Shown here in pieces: positions 18,094-27,700 of a stretch of 64,000 nt of DNA. Both the position numbers and the translations under genes were made by a program. Where the stretch lies: NCBI GenBank assembly GCA_017428055.1, contig JAFRRN010000030.1:1-64000 (forward strand), read 5' to 3'. Numbering within the stretch: the first letter of the stretch is position 1; the number at the start of each line of letters is the position of its first letter. This DNA comes from Prevotella sp. (GTDB taxonomy: Bacteria > Bacteroidota > Bacteroidia > Bacteroidales > Bacteroidaceae). Under the pieces are notes generated by a model. That model saw nothing but the letters and a program-made list of their open reading frames with translations, was not told the origin of the DNA and searched no databases.

Positions 18094-18189
18094 GTGAGAA
18101 TCATACATTATTGCCACATTTTGCACCCATAAATTCAGATTTATCGCTCGATTGAGTGTAATTTTACTATCCAGGTCACCTGATGTGGC

Positions 18190-18264
18190 TTAGTATTCTT
18201 CTGTAAGACTTGCCCCTCGCTTGACATCCAACAATTCTCCAAGTTTATATTTCTTCAACTCCAT
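18190..18264 (-). pseudogene. Type I restriction specificity subunit (hsdS), 5' stub
   Basis: A 24-codon reading frame whose product starts MELKKYKLGELLDVKRGASL and ends LTEEY, the textbook N-terminus of an HsdS target-recognition domain, cut by a stop. The rest of the gene is absent. Its ATG follows within a few bases of where the DUF1016 gene would end if its frameshift were repaired, the arrangement of an intact nuclease-hsdS operon. Confidence 0.7.
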
Positions 18265-18306
18265 TCTACTTCTCATTCTGTAATCTGAAAAACTCCTTTT
18301 GCTGCT

Positions 18307-19416
18307 CTATCTCACGGCGCAGTTCTCTTGCGTTGGCATATAGGTGAGATATTTGGCTGCAAAAAGTTGGTCATTGCTGTTAAGAACAGAATAATGTGCC
18401 ACATCCTCATCGGTATCGGCACAAAGCAATATGCCAATGGTGGGGTTATGACCTTCGGGACGCATAAAGTCATCGTACATCTTGACATACATATCCATCT
18501 GACCTACATCTTGATAACGTAGTTTAGTAGTCTTCAAGTCGATGAGTACAAAGCAGCGAAGATGATAATTGTAGAACACCAAATCGATATAATAGTCCTC
18601 TTTCTCGGTGTGAATGTGTTTCTGGCGGTCAACGAAAGCAAAACCCTTGCCCAACTCCATGAGGAATGGGATTAGGTGGTCGATGATGCTTTGCTCCAGG
18701 TTGCTTTCCGAATAGTTGGTATTATTCTTGAAGCCAAGGAACTCCGCCACGACAGGGTTCTTCAGATACTCCAACTTGTCCTGCAAAGGAGCCGTGAGTG
18801 CCTTCATTTCATTACGCACAAGGGCTTTATCTTGGGACTGTAGCAGACGGTGATAGTACTGTGATGACACGTTACGCTGCAAGGTGCGTGTGTTCCACAT
18901 TTCAGTCGCAGCCTCATTTTCATACCATGTACGAGCATCAGCATTCTGTTCTTGTAGGATAATGCGATAGTGCGTCCACGAAAGGCGTATAGGTGTATTT
19001 GGGCGTATTGCATCAATTACGTTAACCGATTTTCCACTCACTGCGTGGAAAATGTTGGCAGAATCACCTTCTATAGATTTTCCACTCACTGCGTGGAAAA
19101 TCTCTGGCCAGTTCTGATAAAAGCCTATAAAATTGTATAGGTTCGTCTTTGTAAAGCCTGATCCATATTTTGCAGTCAGAGATTTAGAGAGGATCTTTAT
19201 AACCTGTTCGCCATATTCGGCACGTTGGTCTTTCAAGACTTCATGCTGAATACGCAAGCCAAGGAGCCAATTACGTTTGATGATGGTTTCATTGACGGAA
19301 CGGTATGCAGAGGCCTGTGCCTGTTCGATGATGGAACACGCATCGTTATATAATACACCTTGTGACAGGATAGCGGATGTCTGCCCTTGCTGGAGGATAA
19401 TGTCTTTATTTGCCAT
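18307..19416 (-). CDS. DUF1016/YhcG PD-(D/E)XK nuclease, C-terminally frameshifted
   Basis: 369 residues from the ATG at 19416; a longer reading frame to 19437 overlaps the -7 box TACCTTTG at 19435-19442. N-terminal DUF1016_N DNA-binding region (about 20-190, with LSWTHYRIIL), then a PD-(D/E)XK nuclease domain containing YYIDLVFYN and FVLIDLKTTKL. Such genes accompany type I restriction systems. Two oddities: a palindromic 26-bp sequence occurs twice in frame (19028-19101), adding two copies of IFHAVSGKS; and the end is frameshifted, so the normal tail (LRREIEQQKEFFRLQNEK) is read only in the next frame. Possibly still functional, since only about 18 residues are lost. Confidence 0.8.
   Translation of the reverse strand: MANKDIILQQGQTSAILSQGVLYNDACSIIEQAQASAYRSVNETIIKRNWLLGLRIQHEVLKDQRAEYGEQVIKILSKSLTAKYGSGFTKTNLYNFIGFYQNWPEIFHAVSGKSIEGDSANIFHAVSGKSVNVIDAIRPNTPIRLSWTHYRIILQEQNADARTWYENEAATEMWNTRTLQRNVSSQYYHRLLQSQDKALVRNEMKALTAPLQDKLEYLKNPVVAEFLGFKNNTNYSESNLEQSIIDHLIPFLMELGKGFAFVDRQKHIHTEKEDYYIDLVFYNYHLRCFVLIDLKTTKLRYQDVGQMDMYVKMYDDFMRPEGHNPTIGILLCADTDEDVAHYSVLNSNDQLFAAKYLTYMPTQENCAVR
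19028..19101. repeat. Palindromic 26-bp repeat, two in-frame copies inside the DUF1016 gene
   Basis: Copies at 19028-19053 and 19076-19101 are identical, 48 bp (16 codons) apart. Each is a hairpin, TTTTCCAC tcactgc GTGGAAAA, and each encodes IFHAVSGKS on the minus strand. An in-frame hairpin expanding a loop of the N-terminal domain. Confidence 0.8.
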
Positions 19417-19434
19417 GTGCGCTCTATTCGAACG

Positions 19435-19442
19435 CAAAGGTA
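19435..19442 (-). promoter_or_regulatory. -7 box TACCTTTG for the DUF1016 nuclease
   Basis: TAnnTTTG match on the minus strand, 18 nt upstream of the ATG at 19416. It fixes the start codon by excluding the longer frame. Confidence 0.5.
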
Positions 19443-19473
19443 CGAAAAAAATGGGATATTGCGGGCGTTTCCG

Positions 19474-19742
19474 TCATCCAAGATACTTTTTATGAGCCAT
19501 TTTAACATTGTTTTGGTTCACAATGGCATATTGAAGTGTCGTATCAATGCGTACATGACCCAATAATCGCTGCACCTGTTCTATGGGCATCCCTTTGTCT
19601 ATCGCCATTGTTGCAAGCGTCCTGCGGAACTTGTGCGGATGTTCTTTCGGCATATCCAATCATTTGCCAATATCCCTTATTCTGATTTCCACTCCATTAA
19701 CTATGCCATACCCATTTAGCATGTGGCTTTTGTCTTTTGTTT
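19474..19742 (-). pseudogene. Tyrosine recombinase/invertase, C-terminal remnant with internal stop
   Basis: The frame reads NGYGIVNGVEIRIRDIGK, a TGA stop, then LDMPKEHPHKFRRTLATMAI, VQRLLGHVRIDTTLQYA and ends AHKKYLG. This is the catalytic C-terminus of a tyrosine recombinase with His-x-x-Arg (HKFR), the GH box and a Tyr; the Arg-bearing N-terminal half is missing and the in-frame stop kills it. The closest look-alikes are invertases that shuffle hsdS genes in Bacteroidales type I restriction loci, matching the hsdS stub and DUF1016 gene downstream. The upstream edge coincides with the 22-bp array at 19743. Confidence 0.8.
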
Positions 19743-19836
19743 GCGTATGGTAAACAGTTTGTTTTAGTATGGTAAACAAGTTGTTTTCCATACGTAAACA
19801 ATTTGTTTAGGGTAGCTTGACCAAGCATAAACAAAT
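19743..19836. repeat. Array of three 22-bp units plus 28-bp tail (family B, copy 1)
   Basis: Units at 19743-19764, 19765-19786 and 19787-19808, with core GTATGGTAAACA...TTGTTT. The third is partly inverted (CCATACGTAAACA). A 28-bp tail (19809-19836, GGGTAGCTTGACCAAG...TAAACAAAT) follows. Same units, same order and same tail length at 43997-44090. The 345-bp gap 19743-20085 otherwise holds only the promoter of the PL11 gene. Confidence 0.8.
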
Positions 19837-20018
19837 CGATAAACAGCCATAGACAATAAAAGCGGCTATGCCGAAGTGGCTTCGGAGATTCGTTTGTCGG
19901 TACACGCCTCTTTATAATACACTGCAAAAGAGGATATTATGGGAGTGATAATCCCTATATAATCTGTTATTTATTATTAAGTTTTTGTTATTTTGAACAT
20001 TTATTATATTGATTTTTG

Positions 20019-20026
20019 TAAATTTG
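20019..20026 (+). promoter_or_regulatory. -7 box TAAATTTG for the PL11 cluster
   Basis: Matches TAnnTTTG, with a TTTG at 19992-19995 upstream (spacing 23 bp, slightly long). The ATG is 59 nt downstream. Confidence 0.5.
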
Positions 20027-20085
20027 CACCATCTTGTATCTATCACCATTGTATGTAACTGACAAACTAACAAATAACAACAAGA

Positions 20086-23000
20086 ATGAAGAAAAGACTA
20101 TGGATGGCAACATTGTTGCTGATGGGGTTGGCGATGACAAGCCAAGCCCAGCGCGTGACCGACAAGCTTGACCGAGGCCTCGTAGCGGTTCCCTCCTCCA
20201 CGGGCGGCACGTTGGTGAGCTGGAAGGTGTTCGGCGAGGAGTATTACGACACGGAGTATAATCTCTATCGCAATGGCGTGAAAGTCAATCAAGCGCCCTT
20301 GAAGGTCTCCACCTACGTAGACCCTGCCGGCAATTCATCGAGCAGATACCAGGTGGCTGCCGTCATCAGGGGCGTGGAGCAAGAGATGTGCGCCCCCATC
20401 TCCCGCTGGAACGACATCTACATGGAGTTTGCCGTGAAGCCCGTCTATGGACGTGACGGCAGCAATGTCACCAGTACGGGCGGCTATATCATCAACGACA
20501 TCTCCTTGGGCGATGTCACGGGCGACGGTGTCTGTGAGTTTATCGTGAAGCGATTGAGTTCGTTGAACTATGAACTGACCAACAAGAACGCCTTCAACCA
20601 GATCGAATGTTATGACATCAAGGGCAACCGCCTGTGGTGGATTGACTGCGGCCCCAACCTCTTGAGCGGCAGCAACGTGGAGCTGAACGCCGTGGCATAC
20701 GACTGGGATGGCGACGGCAAGGCGGAGGTCATCATGCGCGGAGCCGACAACATGGTCATTCACCAAGCCGACGGTACGGTGGTGAACATCGGCGACATGA
20801 ATGCCGACACCCGTTGGAGCGGCATGGAATACACCAACAGCGGCCGAGAGTTCCTCCTCTATATCAACGGTGAGACGGGCGAGCCGTATGGCATCGGGCC
20901 CAACGGGCAGAAATGGATGGACTATCCCCTGCCCCGCTATGACGTGGGAGAGACCTCCGACCTACTCGGCTCGTCGGCAGAGGGTACCATCTGGGGTGCT
21001 GGTATCGCCGGCCACCGTCCCACCAAACATTATTTCGGTGCGCCCTTCCTCGATGGCCGCCATGCCAGCATCTTCCTCGGACGCGGCTGCTACACACGCC
21101 ATAAGTTCATTGCATTGGATGTAGACCCTGCCACCCACCAGCTCTCCGAGCGTTGGCGTTGGAAGGAATATTCATCGTCAAGCCCCTGGTTTGGCAACGG
21201 TTATCACAATTATGCCATTGCCGACGTAGACTGGGATGGGCGCGACGAGATTGTCTTTGGCTCGATGGTCATCGACGACAACGGAAAGGGACTCTCCACG
21301 ACGGGGCTTGGGCACGGCGACGCACAGCATTGCGGCGATCTCGACCCCTACCGCCACGGGCAGGAACAATTCGCCTGCAACGAGACACGACCCGCCATGA
21401 ACTACCGCGACGCCACCACATCGAAGATTTATTACCGTTTGCAAAGCACGGGGGATGATGGTCGCGCCCTCTGCGCCAACTTCACCAATGACTTCCCAGG
21501 CAGCATCGGACGCTCCACACAGAGTGGCATGGTGAGTTGCGTGGCAGACAAGGTGGTCGGCGAGGCGCAAGACCTGATTGCCTGGGGCAACCTCAACTTC
21601 CGCATCTATTGGGATGGTGACCTCCTCTCCGAGGTACTCAACAGCCCTGGAACGGAGAAAGAGGCTGCCATCATCAAGCCCGGCAAGGGCCGCCTCTTCA
21701 CCACTTCGGGTTGCAACATGTGCAACTGGACGAAGAACACCCCCTGCGCCCAGGGCGACATCTTCGGCGACTGGCGCGAGGAAATTGTGCTACGTGCTGA
21801 GGGCAATACCAAAATCCGCATCTATACAACTAATGTTCCCACGGAATATCGCAACTATACACTTTGGCACGACCATCAATATCGCCAAGCGATGGTATGG
21901 CAAATGTGCGGCTATAACCAGCCTCCACACCCCAGTTATTTCTTGGGAGAGTTAGAGGGAATCACCATTGCCCCGCCACCACTCACGATGACGGGACGCA
22001 CCGAGATTGCCAACGGCGGGACGATTGGCGCAGCCAACAATGACCAACACGTGATGGTCTGCGAGACCAACGACACGAGAATTACCGTCAGCGACGGCGC
22101 ATCGCCACGGATTGCCACGTTCAACGTGCCCTCGTGGGTGCAAGGAACGAACAGCACCAGTACGACCAATCCGAAAATCAATTATGACTATTTCACCTCA
22201 ACGGTGACGGGCGGTGCCTTCACGGGCGGCATGAGACTCGTGAAGCAGGGCGACGGAACCCTCGAATTGCCCAATGTGGAAGAGTCGTATACGGGCAACA
22301 CCGACATTTGGGCAGGTGCCATCGGGTTTGACGGGACGCTGAAGAACTCTCCGGTTTGGCTCAACCGCTTTGCCGAGTTGAACTCCAACGGTGGCGTGTT
22401 CCGTTCCATCAAGATGGACTATGACTCCAAACTCCGCCCCGGCAGGGCAGACAGCAAGGGCGACATCACGACCGACTCGTTGCTGCTGGGCTTTGGCTCG
22501 CGCGTCATCTTCGATGTCTATGGCGACATGACGGCAGACCAAGTGAAAACATCCTTGTTGACCGTGGAGACAAAAGACTGGAACTATGGGCCGAAATATC
22601 TGACCCCCGTATTTGAATTTGCCATCCACACCACAGATGGCGAGTCCTTGGGCGTGGGAAGATACCCGATTGGCGAGGTAGGGACATTGGTGGGTAATCT
22701 CTCTGACATCAAGATCGAGGGAGTACCCAACTCATTGAAGTCGTCTCTTGTATTGGAAGATGGCAAGCTATATCTTGAGATTGGCGGCTTGCGCGATGCC
22801 TCTACCATCGTCTGGAACGGCAACGAGAGCAACGTTTGGGACTTGGCGACGGCACAGAACTTCACGCTTGCATCAGACCCCACCGTCACCGACGAGATCT
22901 TTGTGACGGGCGACAAGGTGCTGTTTGGCGACGACGCTGCCAATTTCACCGTCAACATCAACAGTGACATTGAGGCAGACTCCATCATCATCGACAACAC

Positions 23001-24708
23001 GAAGAGCTATGTCTTCGACGGAACGGGGGCAATAGTGGGTGGCACGAAACTCATCAAACGTGGTTCGGGAACGCTCACCTTGAAGACCGACAACACCTAT
23101 AACGGCGGAACACGCATCTCCGGCGGTACGGTCATCACCAATTCCATCTCCAATGCCAACCAAGCAGCGGGCAACCTTGGAGCGATGAACAGCGCGGCCA
23201 ATAAGCTCATCATTGAAAACGGAGCCGAGCTACGCACCACGGCAGCCGTCACGCAAGGCTCCGCCATGTCGATTCTGACAGATGAAGGTGGCGTGATCAA
23301 CAACTCGGCAGACTATGTGGTAAACCGTGCCATCAGTGGCACACGCCTCACCAAGCGCGGCTCGGGATGGATGAAGTTGAATGTTGCCAATAGCACACTC
23401 AACACGCTGGCTATCGCTGGTGGCACCGTGCAATGCGTGTCGTGCAACATGCCAGCCAAGACGGTGGAGTTCCAAAACGGCACCCTCTCCGAGAATACGA
23501 GTACGAGCTATACCATCAATGTTCCCGCTGGCAAGTCTGGCACGTGGAACCTCGTCAATGATGCCAACTATTCCAATAAACTCCTTGGCGAAGGTACCAT
23601 CACCATCTCATGCCCCGTGCGGTCAGGAGGCTCCGGGGCAAGCGCGTGGTATGCCACACGTACCCGTGTCAGCGGCGACTGGTCGGCATTCCAAGGCACG
23701 GTGAAACCTATTTCCAATGGCGACCCCAGCGGTAGGTTTACCCTCGACAACTCCTACGGTATGCCCTTGGGTACGATGGATATTGCCGACGGCGTGGAAG
23801 TGCAGAATAGCGGTAGGACATATACTATCGGTAAGTTGAGTGGCACGGGAAGCCTCGGTGGCGTATGCTCGTTCAGCGATTCGGGCGGCTCCACAAGCAA
23901 CAACAACTGGAAAGTAGGCAACGATGAGAATTGGCGCTGGGGTGGCAAAATCGTTGGCACAGGCACACAGTTCACCAAGGTCGGCTCAGGAAAGATCATC
24001 TCCACGGGTGCATGGACCAACACGGGCAATGTCATCATCCAAGAGGGAGAGTTGAACATCGTCTCGACATCGTCGCTCGGAACGGGTACGCTGACCGTTG
24101 CCTCGGGGGCTACCTTCTCGGGTGTTACCGCCTCTTCCGGCGCTTTGGCAAACTCCGTCTTCAACATCAACGGCACGTTGCAAGTGGGTGCCACCGCCAC
24201 GGCTTATTCGGGAGTGATGAATTTCGGTAACAAGAATGTCAATTTCGCCACGACGAGTAGGTATTTAGTGAATGTGATGAGGGCGGCAACCAAGACCAAC
24301 AACGGCTGTACCGCCATCAAGCAAATCAACCGATTGGCGATGAACGGCACGATTGTCGTATCTCTTTACAAGAACTACAAACCCGAAGTGGGCGACTCCA
24401 TCGTGTTGTGGGAAGCGACCACTTTCACAGGAACGCCCAAGTTTGAATTGCCCGAATCCTACGAAGTGACAGATAGCGAAACGGGTGTCACTACCACCTA
24501 CGCCTTGGAATGGGACACTTCCGACATCAGCAAGGGCATCCTGCGCGTGGCGGGTGTGACCAATGCCATCGGCAAGTTGGAAATGGACGCATCCTCAGAT
24601 GATGTCTACAACCTCCAAGGACAGTTGGTACGCAAGGACGCAGCATCGTTGAAAGGTTTGCCACAAGGCGTGTATCTCTGGCATGGGCGTAAAATCATTG
24701 TTAAATAA
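20086..24708 (+). CDS. PL11 rhamnogalacturonan lyase with PATR-rich C-terminal extension
   Basis: 1540 residues, about 900 longer than a plain family 11 lyase. Signal peptide (MKKRLWMATLLLMGLAMTSQ, then AQ). Residues about 22-630 are the eight-bladed beta-propeller PL11 domain, with repeated calcium-binding blades (DWDGDGKAEVIMRG, DVDWDGRDEIVFG, GDIFGDWREEIVLR) and GLGHGDAQHCGDLDP. It cleaves rhamnogalacturonan I by beta-elimination. About 650-1450 contains at least four PATR-like autotransporter beta-strand repeats (LIKRGSGTLTLKTDNTYNGG and variants). The end (DDVYNLQGQLVRKDA...GVYLWHGRKIIVK) resembles a type IX secretion sorting tail. Probably a surface lyase; first gene of the pectin cluster. 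Confidence 0.9.
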   Translation: MKKRLWMATLLLMGLAMTSQAQRVTDKLDRGLVAVPSSTGGTLVSWKVFGEEYYDTEYNLYRNGVKVNQAPLKVSTYVDPAGNSSSRYQVAAVIRGVEQEMCAPISRWNDIYMEFAVKPVYGRDGSNVTSTGGYIINDISLGDVTGDGVCEFIVKRLSSLNYELTNKNAFNQIECYDIKGNRLWWIDCGPNLLSGSNVELNAVAYDWDGDGKAEVIMRGADNMVIHQADGTVVNIGDMNADTRWSGMEYTNSGREFLLYINGETGEPYGIGPNGQKWMDYPLPRYDVGETSDLLGSSAEGTIWGAGIAGHRPTKHYFGAPFLDGRHASIFLGRGCYTRHKFIALDVDPATHQLSERWRWKEYSSSSPWFGNGYHNYAIADVDWDGRDEIVFGSMVIDDNGKGLSTTGLGHGDAQHCGDLDPYRHGQEQFACNETRPAMNYRDATTSKIYYRLQSTGDDGRALCANFTNDFPGSIGRSTQSGMVSCVADKVVGEAQDLIAWGNLNFRIYWDGDLLSEVLNSPGTEKEAAIIKPGKGRLFTTSGCNMCNWTKNTPCAQGDIFGDWREEIVLRAEGNTKIRIYTTNVPTEYRNYTLWHDHQYRQAMVWQMCGYNQPPHPSYFLGELEGITIAPPPLTMTGRTEIANGGTIGAANNDQHVMVCETNDTRITVSDGASPRIATFNVPSWVQGTNSTSTTNPKINYDYFTSTVTGGAFTGGMRLVKQGDGTLELPNVEESYTGNTDIWAGAIGFDGTLKNSPVWLNRFAELNSNGGVFRSIKMDYDSKLRPGRADSKGDITTDSLLLGFGSRVIFDVYGDMTADQVKTSLLTVETKDWNYGPKYLTPVFEFAIHTTDGESLGVGRYPIGEVGTLVGNLSDIKIEGVPNSLKSSLVLEDGKLYLEIGGLRDASTIVWNGNESNVWDLATAQNFTLASDPTVTDEIFVTGDKVLFGDDAANFTVNINSDIEADSIIIDNTKSYVFDGTGAIVGGTKLIKRGSGTLTLKTDNTYNGGTRISGGTVITNSISNANQAAGNLGAMNSAANKLIIENGAELRTTAAVTQGSAMSILTDEGGVINNSADYVVNRAISGTRLTKRGSGWMKLNVANSTLNTLAIAGGTVQCVSCNMPAKTVEFQNGTLSENTSTSYTINVPAGKSGTWNLVNDANYSNKLLGEGTITISCPVRSGGSGASAWYATRTRVSGDWSAFQGTVKPISNGDPSGRFTLDNSYGMPLGTMDIADGVEVQNSGRTYTIGKLSGTGSLGGVCSFSDSGGSTSNNNWKVGNDENWRWGGKIVGTGTQFTKVGSGKIISTGAWTNTGNVIIQEGELNIVSTSSLGTGTLTVASGATFSGVTASSGALANSVFNINGTLQVGATATAYSGVMNFGNKNVNFATTSRYLVNVMRAATKTNNGCTAIKQINRLAMNGTIVVSLYKNYKPEVGDSIVLWEATTFTGTPKFELPESYEVTDSETGVTTTYALEWDTSDISKGILRVAGVTNAIGKLEMDASSDDVYNLQGQLVRKDAASLKGLPQGVYLWHGRKIIVK

Positions 24709-24721
24709 CATCTATAGCCAT

Positions 24722-24775
24722 AGGTTTTCAGTATTTTGCCAAAGGTTTTCTGCCTTAGCAAAATACTGAAAACCT
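24722..24775. repeat. Perfect 18-bp inverted repeat between PL11 and GH2
   Basis: AGGTTTTCAGTATTTTGC (24722-24739) and its exact reverse complement (24758-24775), around an 18-nt loop that itself starts a second AGGTTTTC unit 21 bp after the first. A strong hairpin 13 nt after the PL11 stop and 10 nt before the GH2 ATG. A likely transcript-stability or attenuation hairpin within the operon. The 21-bp phasing resembles the other unit arrays. Confidence 0.8.
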
Positions 24776-24785
24776 TTATTCAGAC

Positions 24786-27700
24786 ATGAAAAAGACTATC
24801 TTCCTTATTGTATTGTTCACACTCTGCATCCAAGCAAACGGTGTGGAACGGGTGAAATATAACTTCAATAGTGACTGGCTCTTGCAGATTGGCGACATCG
24901 AAGAAGCACAACTTGCAGCTTTTGATGATAGCCAATGGCAACATGTAACGTTGCCACGGGCTTTCAATGAGGATGAGGCATTCCGCCTCCCCTGCCCCGA
25001 ACTCTCTGACACGGTGATGTGGTATCGCAAGCATTTTACCCTTACGGATATTGTTGGAAAGAAGTTCTTTGTCGAGTTTGAGGGTGTACGTTTCGGTGCA
25101 GAGTTCTTCATCAATGGCAATAGCCTCGGCCTGTCAGAGAACGGAGTGATGGCTAGCGGCTTCGACTTGACACCTTATATAAAAGATGGAGAGAATGTCT
25201 TGGCTGTTCGAGTGGATAACAGCTGGGTGTACAGGGAGCGTTCAAGCAACAGCCGTTACCAATGGAACGACAAGAACTTCAATGCCAATTACGGTGGCAT
25301 ACCTAAAAACGTGTATTTGCATGTCAGCGACGTGCTTTACCAGACATTACCCTTATATAGCAATCTGGGTACGACGGGAACCTATATCTATGGCACGGAC
25401 TACGACATCCCCGCCAAGACATTCACGCTACACGCCGAGTCGCAGGTAAGGAATGATGACACCAAGGCTCGCTCGTTCCGTTTCTTTGCCAAGGTTTTGG
25501 ATGCCGACGGCAAGGAAGTTGGGCATTTTGACGGTGAGCGATACACGTTGCAACCGGGCGAGACACGTACCGTGACGGTGACGGGACAGATGAAGGATGT
25601 CCATTTCTGGAGTTGGGGCTACGGTTACCTATATACAGTAAAGACCTTGTTGAAAGCAGACGATGGCTCGAAGATTGACGATGTGATAACACGGACGGGC
25701 TTCCGCAAGACCCGTTTTGCCGAAGGGAAAATCTGGCTCAACGACCGTGTGATGATGGTACACGGCTATGCGCAACGCACGAGCAACGAGTGGCCAGGCG
25801 TGGGAATGAGTGTACCGGCGTGGTTGAGCGACTATAGCAACAAGCTTGTGATTGAGTCTGGCGGTAATGTAATGCGATGGATGCACGTCACGCCATGGAA
25901 ACAGGACGTGGAGTCGTGCGACCGCGTTGGTTTGATCCACGCCATGCCCGCCGGCGATGCCGAAAAGGACGTGGAGGGAAGGCGTTGGGAGCAGCGTGTG
26001 GACTTGATGCGCGATGCCATCATCTACAACCGCAACAACCCCAGCATCCTCTTCTATGAGGGAGGAAACGAGAGTATCAGCCGTGAACACATGATAGAAC
26101 TGAAGAATATCCGTGACAAGTATGACCCTCACGGCGGGCGAGCCATAGGCAGCAGGGAGATGCTTGACATCGACGAGGCGGAATATGGCGGCGAGATGCT
26201 TTATATCAACAAGAGCAAGAAACACCCGATGTGGCAGATGGAATACTGTCGCGATGAGGGATTGCGGAAATATTGGGATGAATACAGTTACCCGTTCCAT
26301 AAGGAGGGAGACGGTCCCCTTTACCGTGGGAAGCCCGCTATCGACTACAACCACAACATGGACGAGTTCGCCAAGGAGATGGTGGAACGGTGGTATGACT
26401 ACTTCGTGGACCGCCCAGGCACGGGCAAGCGTGTCAATAGCGGTGGCGTGAAGATTGTCTTCTCTGATACCAACACCCACTGGCGCGGCGAGTCGAACTA
26501 TCGCACAAGTGGCGTGACAGATGCCATGCGCATTCCCAAGGATGCCTTTTTTGCCCACCAGGTGATGTGGGACGGATGGGTTGCCCCCGAGGAATACCAC
26601 ACTTACATCATCGGACATTGGAACTACGACAAGGGAGTGACCAAGGACATTTACGTCGTGTCGAATGGCGACGACGTGGAATTGTTCATCAATGGCAAGT
26701 CGTTGGGCAAGGGAGAGCGCAAATGGCAGTACCTCTTCACTTTCAAGGATGTGGCATTCGAGGAGGGAACAATCGAAGCCATCAGTTATAAGGATGGAGA
26801 AAGGGTGAGCGACTATTGCATTGAGACGGCAGGAAAGCCCGACCATCTCGTCGTATCTATCATTCAAGACCCATTGGGATTCAAGGCGGATGGTGCCGAC
26901 ATGGCCCTTGTGCAAGTGGAAGTCGTTGACAAAGAAGGACGCCGCTGCCCCTTGGATAACCGCATGGTGAATTTCAACCTCTGGGGAGAAGGACAATGGA
27001 TTGGCGGAATCGCCACCAAACCTGGCATGAAAAGTCATAAAAATGGTGAGACGGAGGGTGCCACAAATGCCCATAATGGCACACCGGGGATGCTGGATGG
27101 TCCCTCCACCGTATCTACATTCGATAATTATGTCCGCCAAATGGGGCTTCCCGTGGAGTGTGGCATCAACCGCGTATTGGTCAGAAGCACGGTCAACCCT
27201 GGCAAGATATACCTGACGGCAGCGGCAGAGGGGCTGTCACCTGTCACCATCACCCTGGAAACAGAAAGCATTGACACCCATGACGGCGTGAGTACCTATC
27301 TTCCCGCCATGGCTTTGCCCTTGAATTTAGAACGTGGCGAGACACCTTCCACACCCTCTTACCGTGACATGAAACGGGGCATCGACGTGAAGTCTGCCAA
27401 GGCTGGCAGCAATCAAGACGACGTGCTGCGTAGTTTCGACGACAATGAGTTGTCAGAATGGAAAAGCGATGGCACGAAAGAGAATGCTTGGATTACCTAT
27501 CAGTTGGAAGGGAAGCGTCAAGTGGATGAGATTGCCATCAAACTGACGGGCTGGCGAAACAAATGCTATCCCCTCGCCATCTACCAAGGAAAGAAGAAAG
27601 TGTGGGAAGGCATCACCTACGCCACATTGGGCTATGTGCATATTCCGATTGACAAACCCGTGATAAGTGATGTCATTACCATCAAGATGCTCGGTCCTGC

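Noticed and set aside
19743-19836. CRISPR-like array of short repeats
   Set aside because: The 22-bp units are contiguous with no spacers, only three copies exist, and no cas gene is in the window.
25629-27140. 503-codon open frame antisense to the GH2 gene
   Set aside because: It lies entirely inside a well-supported gene, has no recognisable domain and reflects the codon bias of the sense strand.
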